A DNA stretch of 64,000 nucleotides from positions 186,001 through 250,000 of the forward strand of contig NZ_VEED01000003.1 of assembly GCF_007678255.1 (NCBI RefSeq), in the 5' to 3' direction. The DNA comes from Bacillus sp. X1(2014) (GTDB taxonomy: Bacteria > Bacillota > Bacilli > Bacillales_B > DSM-18226). Within the stretch, counting starts at the first letter, position 1; the number at the start of each line of letters is the position of its first letter. Below are positions 1 through 14,302 of this stretch, in pieces. The notes beneath the pieces were generated by a model. That model did no database searches. It was not told where the DNA came from and worked only from the letters and a program-made list of their open reading frames with translations. The translations under genes were made by a program, and so were the position numbers.

Positions 1-462
1 CCAGCGGTAACAGAAGAGAGTGTCCAGTTAACTGACCTTCCTGAATATCAGGAATTAAAAAATGCTCAAGGTTTAGAGGAAAAGTGGACTGAATTCATGA
101 AACTTCGGGATGATGTATTAAAGGCTCTTGAGGAAGCACGTAATCAAAAAGTGATTGGGAAGTCGTTAACTGCAAAGGTTACTCTTTATGTCAATGAAAA
201 ATCAAAAGCTTTATTAGACTCGATTGAAGAAAATATGAAACAACTCTTTATTATCTCAGGCTTTGAAGTGGCAGGTGCCTACGAGGATGCACCTGAAAAT
301 GCAGTTAAATTAGAAACTGCAGCCATTGTTATAACAAAGGCTGAGGGTGAAACATGTGAGCGTTGCTGGATTGTAACACCAGAAGTAGGTCAAGATCCAG
401 AACACCCAACACTTTGCCCGCGTTGTGCTGAAGTAGTAAAAGCTAACTATACTCATAATTAA
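1..462 (+). CDS. ileS: isoleucyl-tRNA synthetase, C-terminal part
   Basis: The reading frame is open from base 1, so only the last 153 residues are in the window. Isoleucyl-tRNA synthetase charges tRNA-Ile in the cytoplasm. What is visible is the C-terminal editing/anticodon-side tail, ending in a four-cysteine zinc knuckle, CERCW followed by CPRCAEVV, which is typical of the bacterial IleS C-terminus. The preceding ylyA-lspA-rluD order is the Bacillus one. A strong terminator follows nine bases after the stop. The catalytic HIGH and KMSKS motifs and any T-box leader would lie upstream and cannot be assessed. Confidence 0.95.
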   Translation, partial: PAVTEESVQLTDLPEYQELKNAQGLEEKWTEFMKLRDDVLKALEEARNQKVIGKSLTAKVTLYVNEKSKALLDSIEENMKQLFIISGFEVAGAYEDAPENAVKLETAAIVITKAEGETCERCWIVTPEVGQDPEHPTLCPRCAEVVKANYTHN

Positions 463-470
463 TTATGATA

Positions 471-505
471 GCTCTGTGCAATTGCACAGGGCTTTTAAAT
501 TTTTC
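471..505 (+). terminator. terminator after ileS
   Basis: A 10-bp stem (GCTCTGTGCA with TGCACAGGGC, one G-T pair) is followed by a T-rich run. It separates ileS from the next small gene. Confidence 0.8.
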
Positions 506-603
506 CTTCTCCGTTAATTGTTGTTGTAGTTGTCAAATGTTTTTCCGAGTCGGTTATTGGATGGCGGAAATAATAAGACAAATGAAACACGGAGGTAACA
601 ACT

Positions 604-888
604 ATGAATGCCACGCAGGAACAGCTGTTTTTGGAACTCCGTCAAACGAAAGAAGAAATTGAATATTCCTTAAGGAACAAACCGAAGCAGGACTGGTTTA
701 CATCCGTTTTAGAAGAGGAATTATCAGATATTAATGCAGCAATTCAAAAGCTTAAAAATGGAAATTTTGGGCAATGTGAAATTTCTGGAGAATTTTTGCC
801 TAATGAATTATTAAAGATCATTCCTACAATAAAGTCAGTAAAGGATTCAGAGTATTTAATGCATTATTACAAAAAACCGATTTACTGA
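604..888 (+). CDS. ylyA: small DksA/TraR-like protein, YlyA type
   Basis: A 94-residue protein with a clear RBS (GGAGG at about 591-595). The N-terminal half is helical and charged, with a stretch resembling the coiled coil of DksA/TraR proteins. The segment FGQCEISGEFLP corresponds to the start of the DksA zinc finger, but only one cysteine remains, so a normal C4 finger cannot form. Its place between ileS and lspA is that of B. subtilis ylyA, an RNA-polymerase-associated protein linked to spore germination; the symbol rests mainly on synteny. The function here is inferred, not shown. The gene lies between the ileS terminator and a candidate lspA promoter, so it may be monocistronic. Confidence 0.7.
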   Translation: MNATQEQLFLELRQTKEEIEYSLRNKPKQDWFTSVLEEELSDINAAIQKLKNGNFGQCEISGEFLPNELLKIIPTIKSVKDSEYLMHYYKKPIY

Positions 889-908
889 TCATTTTCATAA
901 AGTTACAT

Positions 909-937
909 TTTCGTTTAGCGAAAAAGTATGCTAAAAT
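909..937 (+). promoter_or_regulatory. candidate extended -10 promoter for lspA-rluD
   Basis: TAAAAT at 932-937 is preceded by TGC (extended -10). The -35 region (TTTCGT at 909-914, 17-bp spacer) is poor. An inverted repeat, TTTTCG/CGAAAA, overlaps the -35 region. Confidence 0.4.
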
Positions 938-1005
938 GCTTAAGAAGTATGATAAGCGAAAGCGTCTAGACATGATGAGTCTAGTTGATGTGGAGGTATT
1001 TCTTA

Positions 1006-1497
1006 GTGTTTTATTACTTAATCGCTCTTTTTGTTATTTTATTAGATCAAATTACGAAATGGCTAATTGTAAGCAAGATGTATCTAGGGGAGAGTATACC
1101 TATCATTGATAATATTTTCTATATTACTTCTCATCGCAATCGTGGAGCAGCGTGGGGAATATTACAAGGACAAATGTGGCTCTTCTATGTTATTACCATT
1201 GTTGTAATCATCGCAATTATGTATTATCTATACAAAGCTGCAAAGGGTAAATGGATACTAGGTGTATCTTTAGCATTGATGCTTGGAGGAGCGATCGGAA
1301 ACTTTATTGACCGTGTCATTCGCAAGGAAGTTGTTGATTTCATTCATACGTATGTTTTTGGCTATAATTTCCCTGTCTTTAACATCGCAGATTCAGCTTT
1401 AGTGATCGGTGTCATCTTGTTAATGATTCAAATGGTACTAGAAGAGAGAGAAACAAAGGAGAAATCATATGGAGAAAATGGAACACATCATTCTTGA
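1006..1497 (+). CDS. lspA: lipoprotein signal peptidase (signal peptidase II)
   Basis: Membrane aspartyl peptidase that removes the signal peptide from prolipoproteins after lipid attachment. 163 residues with four hydrophobic segments. The family signatures are present: NRGAAWG after the first loop, and the two catalytic aspartates in GNFIDRV and [12 protein letters not shown] start at GTG 1006 because TGGAGG at 991-996 is correctly spaced for it; an in-frame TTG/ATG pair upstream (985/988) would put the RBS inside the gene. The 3' end overlaps rluD by 29 bases, suggesting translational coupling. Confidence 0.95.
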   Translation: MFYYLIALFVILLDQITKWLIVSKMYLGESIPIIDNIFYITSHRNRGAAWGILQGQMWLFYVITIVVIIAIMYYLYKAAKGKWILGVSLALMLGGAIGNFIDRVIRKEVVDFIHTYVFGYNFPVFNIADSALVIGVILLMIQMVLEERETKEKSYGENGTHHS

Positions 1498-2380
1498 GGA
1501 GCAAAAAGGGGATCGGATTGATAAGGTGATCTCTGGTCTTGATGAAGAATGGTCAAGAACTCAAGTACAGCAATGGATTAAAGAAGGCAATATAACGGTG
1601 AATGGACAACAGATTAAAACAAATTATAAATGTAACGTGGACGACCAAATAGAAATTACGATTCCGGCCCCCGAAGAGTTGAATGTGGTCCCAGAAGATC
1701 TTAATTTAGAAATTTACTATGAAGACAGTGATGTTTTGGTGGTAAATAAACCGAGGGGTATGGTTGTTCATCCAGCGCCTGGCCATATGTCTGGAACATT
1801 AGTCAATGGATTAATGTTTCATTGTAAGGATTTATCAGGGATTAACGGTGTGTTAAGACCAGGGATTGTTCATCGGATTGATAAGGATACATCCGGACTA
1901 TTAATGGTGGCTAAAAATGATTTGGCTCACGAAAGTCTTGTCAATCAGTTAGTGGCCAAATCAGTTACCCGTAAATATAAAGCGATTGTTCATGGAGTCA
2001 TTCCCCATGACTTTGGAACTGTTGATGCTCCACTTGGCAGAGATACAAAAGACCGACAAAGCATGACAGTTGTTGACCATGGCAAACATGCGGTCACACA
2101 TTTCCATGTGCTTGAACGCTTTAAGGATTTTACATTTGTGGAATGTCAATTAGAAACAGGTAGAACACACCAAATACGTGTTCATATGAAATACATTGGA
2201 TACCCTCTCGCTGGAGATCCGAAATATGGACCTAAAAAGACGCTCGATATTAACGGACAAGCATTACATGCAGGTGTGCTTGGTTTTAACCACCCGAGAA
2301 CAGGCGAATATTTAGAATTTGAAGCGCCACTTCCAGAAGATATCGAGATATTACTCAATCAGCTTCGAAATAATCGTTGA
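1469..2380 (+). CDS. rluD: 23S rRNA pseudouridine synthase, RluD family (YlyB)
   Basis: A 303-residue pseudouridine synthase. An N-terminal S4 RNA-binding domain (about residues 15-75) is followed by the RluA/RluD catalytic domain with [16 protein letters not shown] holding the catalytic aspartate, and the later RTHQIRVH motif. These enzymes modify uridines in 23S rRNA (helix 69 for E. coli RluD); the exact target here is not known. AAAGGAG at 1455-1461 supports ATG 1469, with ATG 1478 a weaker alternative. The gene overlaps the lspA end. The -35 of the pyr promoter overlaps its stop codon. Confidence 0.92.
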   Translation: MEKMEHIILEEQKGDRIDKVISGLDEEWSRTQVQQWIKEGNITVNGQQIKTNYKCNVDDQIEITIPAPEELNVVPEDLNLEIYYEDSDVLVVNKPRGMVVHPAPGHMSGTLVNGLMFHCKDLSGINGVLRPGIVHRIDKDTSGLLMVAKNDLAHESLVNQLVAKSVTRKYKAIVHGVIPHDFGTVDAPLGRDTKDRQSMTVVDHGKHAVTHFHVLERFKDFTFVECQLETGRTHQIRVHMKYIGYPLAGDPKYGPKKTLDINGQALHAGVLGFNHPRTGEYLEFEAPLPEDIEILLNQLRNNR

Positions 2381-2405
2381 CACAGTCGTTAATTTGAAGT
2401 AAGAT
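2377..2405 (+). promoter_or_regulatory. sigma-A promoter of the pyr operon
   Basis: TTGACA at 2377-2382, a 17-bp spacer and TAAGAT at 2400-2405. The -35 box covers the rluD stop codon. Transcription would start at about 2411, just before the first PyrR attenuator. Confidence 0.7.
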
Positions 2406-2424
2406 GATTTTAGCTTAATAAGCC

Positions 2425-3108
<684 letters not shown>

Positions 3109-3119
3109 ATAGCAACCCT

Positions 3120-3224
3120 TTTAAAAGTAGTCCTGTGAGGCTGACAAAGGGGAATATGCCGGAAGATCTTTATTTAGGCATGTCCATACCCTCTTTGTAC
3201 CTTTACGGACAAAGAGGTTTTTTT
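3120..3224 (+). promoter_or_regulatory. PyrR-dependent attenuator 2 (pyrR-pyrP spacer)
   Basis: The PyrR loop AGTCCTGTGAGGCTGA begins at 3131. A terminator follows, with CCTCTTTGT (3190-3198) paired to ACAAAGAGG (3209-3217) and then eight Ts. It lowers expression of pyrP and everything downstream when pyrimidines are plentiful. Confidence 0.9.
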
Positions 3225-3279
3225 TATGAAAAAAATAAGATACTAAAGAAAAGCAATATACAAAACGGGGGAAATCACA

Positions 3280-4593
3280 GTGAACAATAAACCTATCCTA
3301 GACGTAAAAGAGATTCCTAAACCCTTTCAATGGATAACATTAAGTTTACAGCACTTATTCGCCATGTTTGGAGCCACAATATTGGTACCTTACCTTGTTG
3401 GATTAAGCCCGGCGATTGCACTTATATCAAGTGGACTTGGAACATTAGCGTTTCTATTAATAACTAAATTCCAAGTTCCAGCTTACTTAGGCTCATCCTT
3501 TGCCTTTATCGCACCTGTAATTGCCGCTAAAGCAGCAGGGGGGCCTGGCGGTGCCATGGTCGGTACTTTCCTTGCAGGACTTGTTTACGGACTGGTTGCA
3601 CTTATCATCAGCAAGGCTGGTCATCGCTGGATCATGAATCTTCTCCCGCCAATTGTTGTCGGACCCGTTATTATTGTCATCGGATTAGCCCTATCCGGAA
3701 CTGCTGTGAATATGGCGATGAATAATCCCGTGAGTGGTAAATACAGCATGCTTCATTTCTCTGTAGCCCTTGTCACGCTATCAGCAACAATTATCTTTTC
3801 GATATATGCAAAAAAAATGTTAAGTATGATCCCTATCTTAGCGGGGATTATTGTCGGATATATCTACGCTCTAGTGGTTGGAGTGATCGATTTTAAACCA
3901 GTATTAGAAGCTAAGTGGTTTGAAATGCCTGAATTTATCATTCCGTTTGTAAGCTATAAAGTAAAATTCACTTGGGATTTAGTCTTGTTAATGGTACCAG
4001 TAGCGATTGTTACACTATCAGAGCACATCGGACACCAGTTGGTGCTAAGTAAGGTAGTCGGCAGAGATTATATTAAAGAACCTGGATTACATCGCTCGAT
4101 CCTTGGGGATGGAACAGCAACGATGATTTCCGCTCTGATTGGCGGCCCGCCAAAAACAACATATGGTGAAAATATCGGCGTCCTTGCAATTACTCGAATT
4201 TACAGTGTGTATGTCATCGCTGGTGCTGCAATATTCGCCATCATCTTTGGCTTTATTGGAAAAATAACTGCTTTAATCAGCACCATTCCAACACCGGTTA
4301 TGGGAGGCGTTTCGATCCTGCTTTTTGGAATCATTGCTTCTTCTGGATTACGAATGCTGGTGGATAGCAAAATTGATTTTGGTAACAAGCGAAACCTTGT
4401 CATTTCATCCGTCATATTGGTAGTTGGCATCGGTGGAGCAGTGATAAAAGTGTCAGAATCATTACAAATTCAGGGGATGGCTCTAGCAGCCATTTGTGGG
4501 GTATTGTTAAACCTTATCCTTCCAGGCAGAGAAACAGCAAATGAAAATATGCTTGAAGAAATTGAATTCACTGATAAGCGGAAAACTGCATAA
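3280..4593 (+). CDS. pyrP: uracil permease
   Basis: Integral membrane uracil:proton symporter of the nucleobase:cation symporter-2 family. 437 residues with about a dozen hydrophobic segments. The family signature region GGPPKTTYGENIGVLAITR, with its substrate-site glutamate, is present near residue 290. GTG 3280 is the start, with CGGGGG about 10 bases upstream. It sits between attenuators 2 and 3, the B. subtilis arrangement, which links import of uracil with de novo synthesis. Confidence 0.95.
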   Translation: MNNKPILDVKEIPKPFQWITLSLQHLFAMFGATILVPYLVGLSPAIALISSGLGTLAFLLITKFQVPAYLGSSFAFIAPVIAAKAAGGPGGAMVGTFLAGLVYGLVALIISKAGHRWIMNLLPPIVVGPVIIVIGLALSGTAVNMAMNNPVSGKYSMLHFSVALVTLSATIIFSIYAKKMLSMIPILAGIIVGYIYALVVGVIDFKPVLEAKWFEMPEFIIPFVSYKVKFTWDLVLLMVPVAIVTLSEHIGHQLVLSKVVGRDYIKEPGLHRSILGDGTATMISALIGGPPKTTYGENIGVLAITRIYSVYVIAGAAIFAIIFGFIGKITALISTIPTPVMGGVSILLFGIIASSGLRMLVDSKIDFGNKRNLVISSVILVVGIGGAVIKVSESLQIQGMALAAICGVLLNLILPGRETANENMLEEIEFTDKRKTA

Positions 4594-4603
4594 TTAAGTT
4601 TCA

Positions 4604-4720
4604 ACTCTTTAAAGAAATCCAGAGAGGTTTAAAAGGGTGTAAGCTTAGTCCCGTGATTTTTGACTCATGGATTAAGTTTGTATTACCTTCACCCTGAACT
4701 TTGGTCAGGGTGTTTTTTAT
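4604..4720 (+). promoter_or_regulatory. PyrR-dependent attenuator 3 (pyrP-pyrB spacer)
   Basis: The PyrR loop is ATCCAGAGAGGTT (4617-4629). The terminator is CACCCTGA (4690-4697) paired with TCAGGGTG (4705-4712), then TTTTTT. The loop differs slightly from the other two copies but keeps the AGAGG core. Confidence 0.88.
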
Positions 4721-4744
4721 CCAATATGAGAGGCGGGATGATGG

Positions 4745-5689
4745 ATGTTAAATCATTTACTAACTACGAACGAATTAAAGGTTGATGAGATTTATCAAAT
4801 CTTAACAGATGCTCATAACTTTAAAAATGGAATGCAATGGCGTCCAGACAGGCAAATGTTTACTGCCAATCTATTTTTTGAACCAAGTACAAGAACAAAG
4901 AGCAGTTTTGAAGTGGCCCAAAGAAGATTAGGATTAGAGGTAATTCCATTTGAAGTGCTTACTTCTAGTGTCCAAAAAGGGGAAACACTTTACGATACAG
5001 TAAAAACATTAGAAGCCATTGGTGTCGAATCAATTGTCATTCGGCACGAACAGGACCGCTATTTTGATGAATTAGTCGGAAAGATTAACATTCCAATCAT
5101 TAATGGCGGGGATGGGTGTGGGCATCATCCAACGCAATCACTCCTTGATCTAATGACCATCCAGCAGGAGTTTGACCAATTCACAGGTTTAAAAATTGCC
5201 ATTATCGGCGACATTCGTCATAGCCGGGTAGCACGTTCCAATGCGGATGTTTTATCAAGGCTGGGAGCAGAAGTGATTTTTTCGGGACCAAAAGAGTGGT
5301 TCGATAATAGAAGTACAGATATATCAAGGTATAGGCCAATTGATATGGCTATCCAAGAGGCCGATGTAGTCATGCTTCTTCGAGTACAGCATGAACGGCA
5401 TCAGCAAAAAAGCAGCTTTACGGCAAATGAGTATCACAAACAATATGGTCTGACGCTTGAAAGAGAAAAGATGATGAAGCAAAAAAGTATTATCATGCAT
5501 CCTGCACCTGTTAATAGAAATGTGGAAATTGCCGATAGTCTTGTCGAGTGCAAAAGATCGAGGATTTTCAAGCAAATGGAAAACGGTGTGTACGTCAGAA
5601 TGGCAGCCATTAAAAGATCAATCGAAAGCCTTGAAGGAGGAAACCAAAATGAAACTACTTATTCAGAACGCGTGCTACATAGCATCTAA
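4745..5689 (+). CDS. pyrB: aspartate carbamoyltransferase catalytic chain
   Basis: Condenses carbamoyl phosphate with aspartate, the committed step of UMP synthesis. 314 residues. The carbamoyl-phosphate loop [12 protein letters not shown] is near residue 42, and HPAPVNRN and the aspartate-binding region follow. No regulatory pyrI chain is present, as in Bacillus. The 3' end runs 41 bases into pyrC, giving a short extra C-terminal tail encoded in the overlap. The RBS region GAGAGGCGGG precedes ATG 4745. Confidence 0.96.
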   Translation: MLNHLLTTNELKVDEIYQILTDAHNFKNGMQWRPDRQMFTANLFFEPSTRTKSSFEVAQRRLGLEVIPFEVLTSSVQKGETLYDTVKTLEAIGVESIVIRHEQDRYFDELVGKINIPIINGGDGCGHHPTQSLLDLMTIQQEFDQFTGLKIAIIGDIRHSRVARSNADVLSRLGAEVIFSGPKEWFDNRSTDISRYRPIDMAIQEADVVMLLRVQHERHQQKSSFTANEYHKQYGLTLEREKMMKQKSIIMHPAPVNRNVEIADSLVECKRSRIFKQMENGVYVRMAAIKRSIESLEGGNQNETTYSERVLHSI

Positions 5690-6935
5690 TGGAGAAAAGA
5701 AACAATCTGATCTATTAATAGAAGATGGAATAATAACAAAGATTGAAACCCAAATCGACGCAATCGTGGATCGCACAGTGAACGCGGAAGGTAAATTAGT
5801 TTCACCTGGATTTATTGACCTGCATGTCCACCTTCGTGAACCAGGCGGAGAAAAAAAGGAAACCATCGCAACCGGAACAGCAGCCGCAGCAAGAGGCGGA
5901 TTTACCACTATTGCCAACATGCCAAACACAAGACCGGTGCCTGACACCATTAACAACATGGAGGACTTGCAAAAGCGAATTAAGGATACCGCGAAGGTAA
6001 GGGTACTGCCGTATGCTTCAATTACAATTCGTCAGTTGGGTCAAGAATTAACAGATTTTGAAGGACTGAAAGCTCTGGGTGCATTTGCCTTTACTGATGA
6101 CGGGGTAGGCGTGCAGTCAGCTGCGATGATGCTTGAAGCGATGCGTAAAGCGGCCGCACTAGACATGGCGATTGTCGCTCATTGTGAGGAAAATACATTA
6201 ATCAATAAGGGTTCTGTCCATGATGGATCATTTGCGAAGAAGCATGGATTAAATGGAATTCCATCTATATGCGAATCTGTTCAAATTGCTAGGGATGTTC
6301 TCTTAGCGGAAGCAGCAGACTGTCATTATCATGTCTGCCATATCAGCACAAAGGAATCTGTCCGAGTAGTCAGAGATGCCAAACGAGCAGGAATTAAAGT
6401 TACAGCAGAGGTAACGCCGCATCACCTATTGTTATCTGAAGATGATATCCCAGGTTTGGATGCAAACTTCAAAATGAATCCGCCGCTTCGTGCTGCAGAA
6501 GACCGCAAAGCGTTAATAGAAGGGCTCTTAGACGGAACCATTGATTTCATTGCAACAGATCATGCTCCACATACAGCAGAAGAAAAAGCGGAGGGAATGA
6601 CGCTTGCACCATTTGGTATTGTTGGGCTGGAAACAGCGTTCCCGCTTCTTTACACACACTTTGTCTTAAAAAATATCATGACGCTTGAAGAGTTAATAAA
6701 ATATTTAACAGTCAAACCAGCCGAAGCATTTGCGCTTCCGTACGGGAAAATCGAAGTAGGATCCCCGGCAGACTTAGTCCTGTTGAACCTAGAGGAAGAA
6801 CGTGCAATTAACATAGAAGAATTTTTATCAAAAGGAAAAAATACACCATTTAGCGGTTGGAAATGTAAGGGATGGCCTGAGATGACAATCGCTAGAGGAG
6901 AAATCGCATGGGAAAAAGGAAGTGTCTTAGTATGA
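5649..6935 (+). CDS. pyrC: dihydroorotase
   Basis: Type I zinc dihydroorotase closing carbamoyl aspartate to dihydroorotate. 428 residues. The metal site [10 protein letters not shown] is at about residue 58, with later histidines in HCEE and VTPHHL and the catalytic aspartate in [13 protein letters not shown] 5649 is supported by AAGGAGG directly upstream. It overlaps the pyrB end by 41 bases and meets carA in an ATGA overlap, so the three are translationally coupled. Confidence 0.96.
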   Translation: MKLLIQNACYIASNGEKKQSDLLIEDGIITKIETQIDAIVDRTVNAEGKLVSPGFIDLHVHLREPGGEKKETIATGTAAAARGGFTTIANMPNTRPVPDTINNMEDLQKRIKDTAKVRVLPYASITIRQLGQELTDFEGLKALGAFAFTDDGVGVQSAAMMLEAMRKAAALDMAIVAHCEENTLINKGSVHDGSFAKKHGLNGIPSICESVQIARDVLLAEAADCHYHVCHISTKESVRVVRDAKRAGIKVTAEVTPHHLLLSEDDIPGLDANFKMNPPLRAAEDRKALIEGLLDGTIDFIATDHAPHTAEEKAEGMTLAPFGIVGLETAFPLLYTHFVLKNIMTLEELIKYLTVKPAEAFALPYGKIEVGSPADLVLLNLEEERAINIEEFLSKGKNTPFSGWKCKGWPEMTIARGEIAWEKGSVLV

Positions 6936-8023
6936 AAAAACAACTTATATTAGAAGATGGCACCATATTTATCGGCAAAGGCTTTGGAAGTGATACAGAA
7001 ACAATTGGTGAAGTTGTTTTTAATACAGGGATGACCGGTTACCAGGAAATCATTTCTGACCCATCCTATTGCGGACAGATAGTAACCCTTACCTATCCAT
7101 TGATCGGAAATTACGGAATCAACCGAGATGATTTTGAATCCATCAATCCAGCAATAAAGGGCTTAATTGTAAAAGAAGCAGCGAATTTCCCATCCAACTG
7201 GAGAAATGAATATACATTGGATGAATACTTTGACATGAAAAAGATCCCGGGGATTGCAGGGATTGATACTCGTAAATTAACACGGATTATCCGCCAATAC
7301 GGAACATTGAAAGGGGCCATCTGCAGTATTGAGAAGGATCCAAACGAGATCTTGAATCAATTAAGAAAAACGCCTCTTCAAACGAATCAAGTAAAACAAG
7401 TATCCACAAAAAATGCTTATCCAAGCCCAGGTCGTGGTAAGAGAGTAGTCCTTGTCGATTTTGGAATGAAACACGGAATCTTACGTGAACTTAACCACCG
7501 GGATTGTGATGTGGTGGTCGTACCTTATCATACAACAGCAGACGAAATCCTTCAGTTACGCCCAGACGGGATTATGTTATCCAATGGACCTGGGGATCCA
7601 AAGGATGTTCCTGAGGCAATTGATATGCTAAAAGGTGTATTAGGTCGAGTTCCACTATTCGGAATTTGCTTAGGACACCAATTGTTTGCCCTAGCATGCG
7701 GAGCTAATACGGAAAAAATGAAGTTCGGTCATCGCGGCTCAAACCATCCTGTTAAAGATCTGACTACAGGAAAAGTGGCGATTACTTCACAAAACCATGG
7801 CTATACAGTTGAGGAAGAATCAATTAAAAATACAAGATTAGAAATTACTCATATTGCAGTAAATGACGGAACAGTCGAAGGGTTGAAACACCTTGATTAC
7901 CCAGCATTTACAGTTCAGTATCATCCCGAAGCATCTCCAGGACCAGAAGACGCAAACGGCTTATTCAATCAATTTCTTGACTTGATGGAAAAGAACAAAC
8001 AGGAGGTTACAGCAAATGCCTAA
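6932..8023 (+). CDS. carA: carbamoyl-phosphate synthase, small (glutaminase) subunit, pyrimidine type
   Basis: Supplies ammonia from glutamine to the large subunit. 363 residues. The N-terminal CPSase small domain is followed by a class I glutamine amidotransferase domain with the catalytic cysteine in [13 protein letters not shown] and histidine/glutamate in [12 protein letters not shown]. It starts at ATG 6932, overlapping the pyrC stop (ATGA), with AAGGAAG upstream. In Bacillus this copy is pyrAA, serving pyrimidine synthesis. Confidence 0.96.
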   Translation: MKKQLILEDGTIFIGKGFGSDTETIGEVVFNTGMTGYQEIISDPSYCGQIVTLTYPLIGNYGINRDDFESINPAIKGLIVKEAANFPSNWRNEYTLDEYFDMKKIPGIAGIDTRKLTRIIRQYGTLKGAICSIEKDPNEILNQLRKTPLQTNQVKQVSTKNAYPSPGRGKRVVLVDFGMKHGILRELNHRDCDVVVVPYHTTADEILQLRPDGIMLSNGPGDPKDVPEAIDMLKGVLGRVPLFGICLGHQLFALACGANTEKMKFGHRGSNHPVKDLTTGKVAITSQNHGYTVEEESIKNTRLEITHIAVNDGTVEGLKHLDYPAFTVQYHPEASPGPEDANGLFNQFLDLMEKNKQEVTANA

Positions 8024-11000
8024 ACGTACAGATATAAACTCCATTTTAGTAATCGGTTCAGGACCTATTGTTATCGGGCAGGCTGCAGAATTTGACTATG
8101 CCGGTGCCCAAGCATGTATCGCTCTGAAAGAAGAAGGCTACCGTGTTATTCTAGTTAACTCCAATCCGGCCACCATCATGACGGATACAGAGATGGCAGA
8201 TGCCGTTTATATCGAGCCCTTGACTGTGGATTTCGTCAGCAGAATCATTCGTAAAGAACGTCCAGATGCGCTTCTCGCGACTCTTGGCGGACAAACCGGT
8301 CTTAACCTGGCTGTCGAACTAACAAATTCAGGCGTCTTAGCTGAATGTGAAGTAGAAATTCTTGGTACGAAACTTTCAGCGATTAACCAAGCAGAGGATC
8401 GCGACCTTTTCCGCAGCCTTATGAATGAATTAAATGAGCCAGTACCCGATAGCGAAATTATCCATGAATTGGCTGAAGCTAAAGCCTTTGTTGAAAAAAT
8501 TGGCTTCCCTGTCATTGTTCGTCCAGCATTTACTTTAGGTGGAACAGGCGGTGGTATCTGTCATAACGACGAGGAACTAGAGGAAATCGTCACTAGTGGA
8601 TTAAAGCACAGCCCTGTAAATCAGTGTCTACTAGAAAAAAGTATTGCCGGCTTTAAGGAAATTGAATATGAAGTAATGCGTGATAGAAATGACAATGCCA
8701 TCGTGGTTTGTAATATGGAAAACATCGACCCAGTCGGAGTTCATACTGGAGATTCCATTGTAGTGGCACCAAGTCAGACATTAAGCGATCGTGAATACCA
8801 GCTGCTTCGCAATGTTTCGCTAAAAATTATTCGTGCCTTAGGAATTGAGGGGGGCTGCAATGTTCAGCTAGCCTTAGATCCAGACAGTTTCAATTATTAT
8901 ATTATCGAAGTAAATCCACGTGTTAGCCGTTCTTCGGCATTAGCGTCAAAAGCAACAGGTTATCCGATTGCTAAGCTTGCAGCTAAAATCGCCGTCGGCT
9001 TAACACTTGATGAAATGTTAAATCCGGTAACAGGAAAAACCTATGCTAGCTTTGAACCTGCACTAGATTATATCGTAACCAAAATCCCTAGATGGCCGTT
9101 TGACAAGTTTGAATCTGGTAACCGTTCCCTAGGGACACAAATGAAAGCAACGGGCGAGATTATGGCGATTGGCCGTACATTTGAAGAATCTCTATTGAAA
9201 GCGATCCGATCCCTTGAGACAGGTGTTTATCATTTCGAATTAAACGACGCTGCAGAAATCAATGATGAACTACTCGAGAAACGGATACGCAAAGCAGGGG
9301 ACGAACGCCTCTTTTACATTGCAGAAGGGTTAAAACGTGGATTAACCATTGAGACGATTCATGAATGGAGTAAAATTGACTTATTCTTCCTAAAGAAAAT
9401 GGAAGGAATAATCGAACTGGAAAAAGAAATTACTGCAAATCCTTTTGAAACGGAAATCTTAATCGAAGCAAAACAAAAAGGCTTTACAGATAAAAAAATC
9501 GCCCAGCTTTGGAATACATCTGAACAAGAAATTTATAAGACTAGAAAAAATCTCGGAATAATCCCGGTATATAAAATGGTTGATACTTGTGCAGCTGAAT
9601 TTGAATCTGCAACACCATACTACTATGGCACATATGAAGAAGAAAACGAGTCGATTGTAACAGAGAAAAATAGTGTCATTGTTCTAGGATCCGGTCCAAT
9701 CCGCATCGGACAGGGGATTGAATTTGATTATGCGACCGTACACTCTGTTAAAGCCATTAAAGAAGCAGGCTATGAAGCGATTATCATTAATAATAATCCG
9801 GAAACAGTTTCAACGGATTTCAGTATTTCTGATAAGCTATACTTCGAACCGCTTACAATCGAAGATGTGATGAGTATTATTAACTTAGAGAAACCAATGG
9901 GGGTAGTCGTCCAGTTTGGCGGACAAACTGCAATCAACTTAGCTGCTAAACTTGAAGAAAACGGCGTGAAAATTCTTGGAACAAGCTTAGAAGACTTAGA
10001 TCGAGCTGAAAATCGTGATAAATTTGAGCAAGCGCTTGTGCAATTAAACATCCCACAGCCATTAGGAAAAACAGCCATGTCAGTGGATCAGGCACTTGTG
10101 ATTGCGGGTGAAATCGGTTATCCGGTCCTTGTCCGCCCTTCCTATGTACTTGGTGGAAGAGCTATGGAAATTGTTTATCATGAAGAAGAACTTCTTTACT
10201 ATATGAAAAACGCTGTTAAAGTGAATCCAGAGCATCCAGTCTTGATTGACCGATATTTAACAGGAAAAGAAATTGAAGTTGATGCCATCTGCGACGGCAC
10301 CAATGTCTTAATCCCAGGAATCATGGAACATATCGAACGAGCTGGGGTCCATTCAGGTGACTCGATTGCAGTTTACCCTTCGCAAACTCTAAGTGAAAAA
10401 GTAAAACAAACACTTGTGGAATATACCGAGAAATTAGCGAAAGGGTTAAATATTATTGGATTACTAAACATTCAATATGTGCTCGCGGGAGAACAAGTAT
10501 ACGTATTAGAGGTAAATCCAAGATCGAGCCGTACCGTTCCATTCTTAAGTAAAATTACGAATATTCCAATGGCCAAAATTGCAACAAAGGCGATTCTAGG
10601 AGTATCGATTCTCGACCAAGGCTACATCCCAGGTCTTGTCACTGAAAAAGAAGGAGTATATGTCAAAGTTCCTGTATTCTCTTTCGCCAAACTGAAGAGT
10701 GTCGATATCACGCTTGGACCAGAAATGAAGTCAACTGGGGAAGTCATGGGTAAGGATGTAACATTGGAAAAAGCTTTATACAAAGGATTAGTTGCATCAG
10801 GCATGAAAATTCAGCCATTTGGCACTGTATTGTTTACAGTTTCCGATAAAGATAAAGAAGAAGCATTAAAGCTTGCGAAGCGTTTCTCTGCAATCGGCTA
10901 TCGTTTAATGGCAACAAGCGGTACAGCAGCTGTTCTAGAATCTGCTGGCCTAAGAGTAAAAGTGGTTGGAAAAATTGGTTCAGAAGGAAAAACGCTTTTA

Positions 11001-11218
11001 GATGTAATCCATAATGGAGAAGCTCAGTTCATTATCAATACACTAACAAAGGGCAAACAGCCTGAACGTGACGGGTTTAGAATTCGCCGGGAAGCAGTTG
11101 AAAATGGAGTCCCATGCTTAACTTCACTTGACACGGCTGATGCGATCTTAAAAGTAATTGAATCGATGAATTTTTCAGCAGAACCGATGGCCGCGATGAA
11201 AAAGGAGGCCGTGTTTGC

Positions 11219-11222
<4 letters not shown>
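8016..11222 (+). CDS. carB: carbamoyl-phosphate synthase, large subunit, pyrimidine type
   Basis: A 1068-residue enzyme with two homologous ATP-grasp halves. [17 protein letters not shown] opens the first (about residue 14) and [16 protein letters not shown] the second (about residue 557). A C-terminal MGS-like allosteric domain follows from about residue 930. It makes carbamoyl phosphate from bicarbonate, ammonia and two ATP. It overlaps carA by 8 bases, with CAGGAGG upstream. This is pyrAB of Bacillus. Confidence 0.97.
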
Positions 11223-13614
<2,392 letters not shown>

Positions 13615-13618
<4 letters not shown>

Positions 13619-14262
13619 AAAATTTAATTGCAGAAAAATTACTAGAAATCAACGCGGTTGCCCTGAAGCCCGAGGAGCCGTTTACATGGGCATCTGGACT
13701 TCGTTCCCCAATCTATTGTGATAATCGCTTAACACTATCCTACCCTGAGGTAAGAAAAGCAATTGCTTCAGGACTGAAGCAGCTGATTGAGGAAAATTTT
13801 CCGGGGACGGAGGTCATTGCAGGAACTGCAACGGCGGGGATCCCTCATGCCGCATGGGTCAGCGACCTAATGGATCTTCCTATGTGCTACGTTCGTTCGA
13901 AAGCAAAAGGTCACGGTAAAGGGAATCAGATTGAAGGAAAAGCTGAGGCAGGTCAAAAGGTTGTTGTTGTAGAAGATTTAATCTCAACTGGAGGCAGTGT
14001 GATTACTGCTGTTCAAGCATTAAAGGAAGCTGGCTGTGACGTGCTTGGAGTAGTATCCATTTTTACATATGGCCTTGAAAAGGGAAAAGAACTGCTTCAG
14101 GAAAATGAGATTACTAGTAAATCACTGACTGATTTTGAAACATTAATAGAAGTAGCGATTTCTAAGAGTATCGTTACTGAAGATAATCAGAAAAGTCTCC
14201 TATTATGGAGTAAAAACCCTGCTGAATGGAGCAATAAGTTCTTGGAAACACAGATTCGCTGA
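13615..14262 (+). CDS. pyrE: orotate phosphoribosyltransferase
   Basis: Adds PRPP to orotate. 215 residues. The PRPP motif [13 protein letters not shown] is at about residues 119-131. The ATGA start overlaps pyrF, and AAGGGAG lies 8 bases upstream. It is the last gene of the pyr operon and is closed by a terminator shared with the convergent rqcH. Confidence 0.97.
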
Positions 14263-14266
14263 TAAA

Positions 14267-14302
14267 AAGAGGGCATCCAATACCTTGCGGATGCCCTCTT
14301 TT
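14267..14302. terminator. bidirectional terminator between pyrE and rqcH
   Basis: AGAGGGCATCC pairs with GGATGCCCTCT around a 10-base loop. A T run follows on the plus strand and an A run precedes it, so it can end both convergent transcripts. Confidence 0.9.

Noticed and set aside
465..662. 65-codon plus-strand frame after ileS
   Set aside because: It runs through the ileS terminator and overlaps ylyA, which has a proper RBS.
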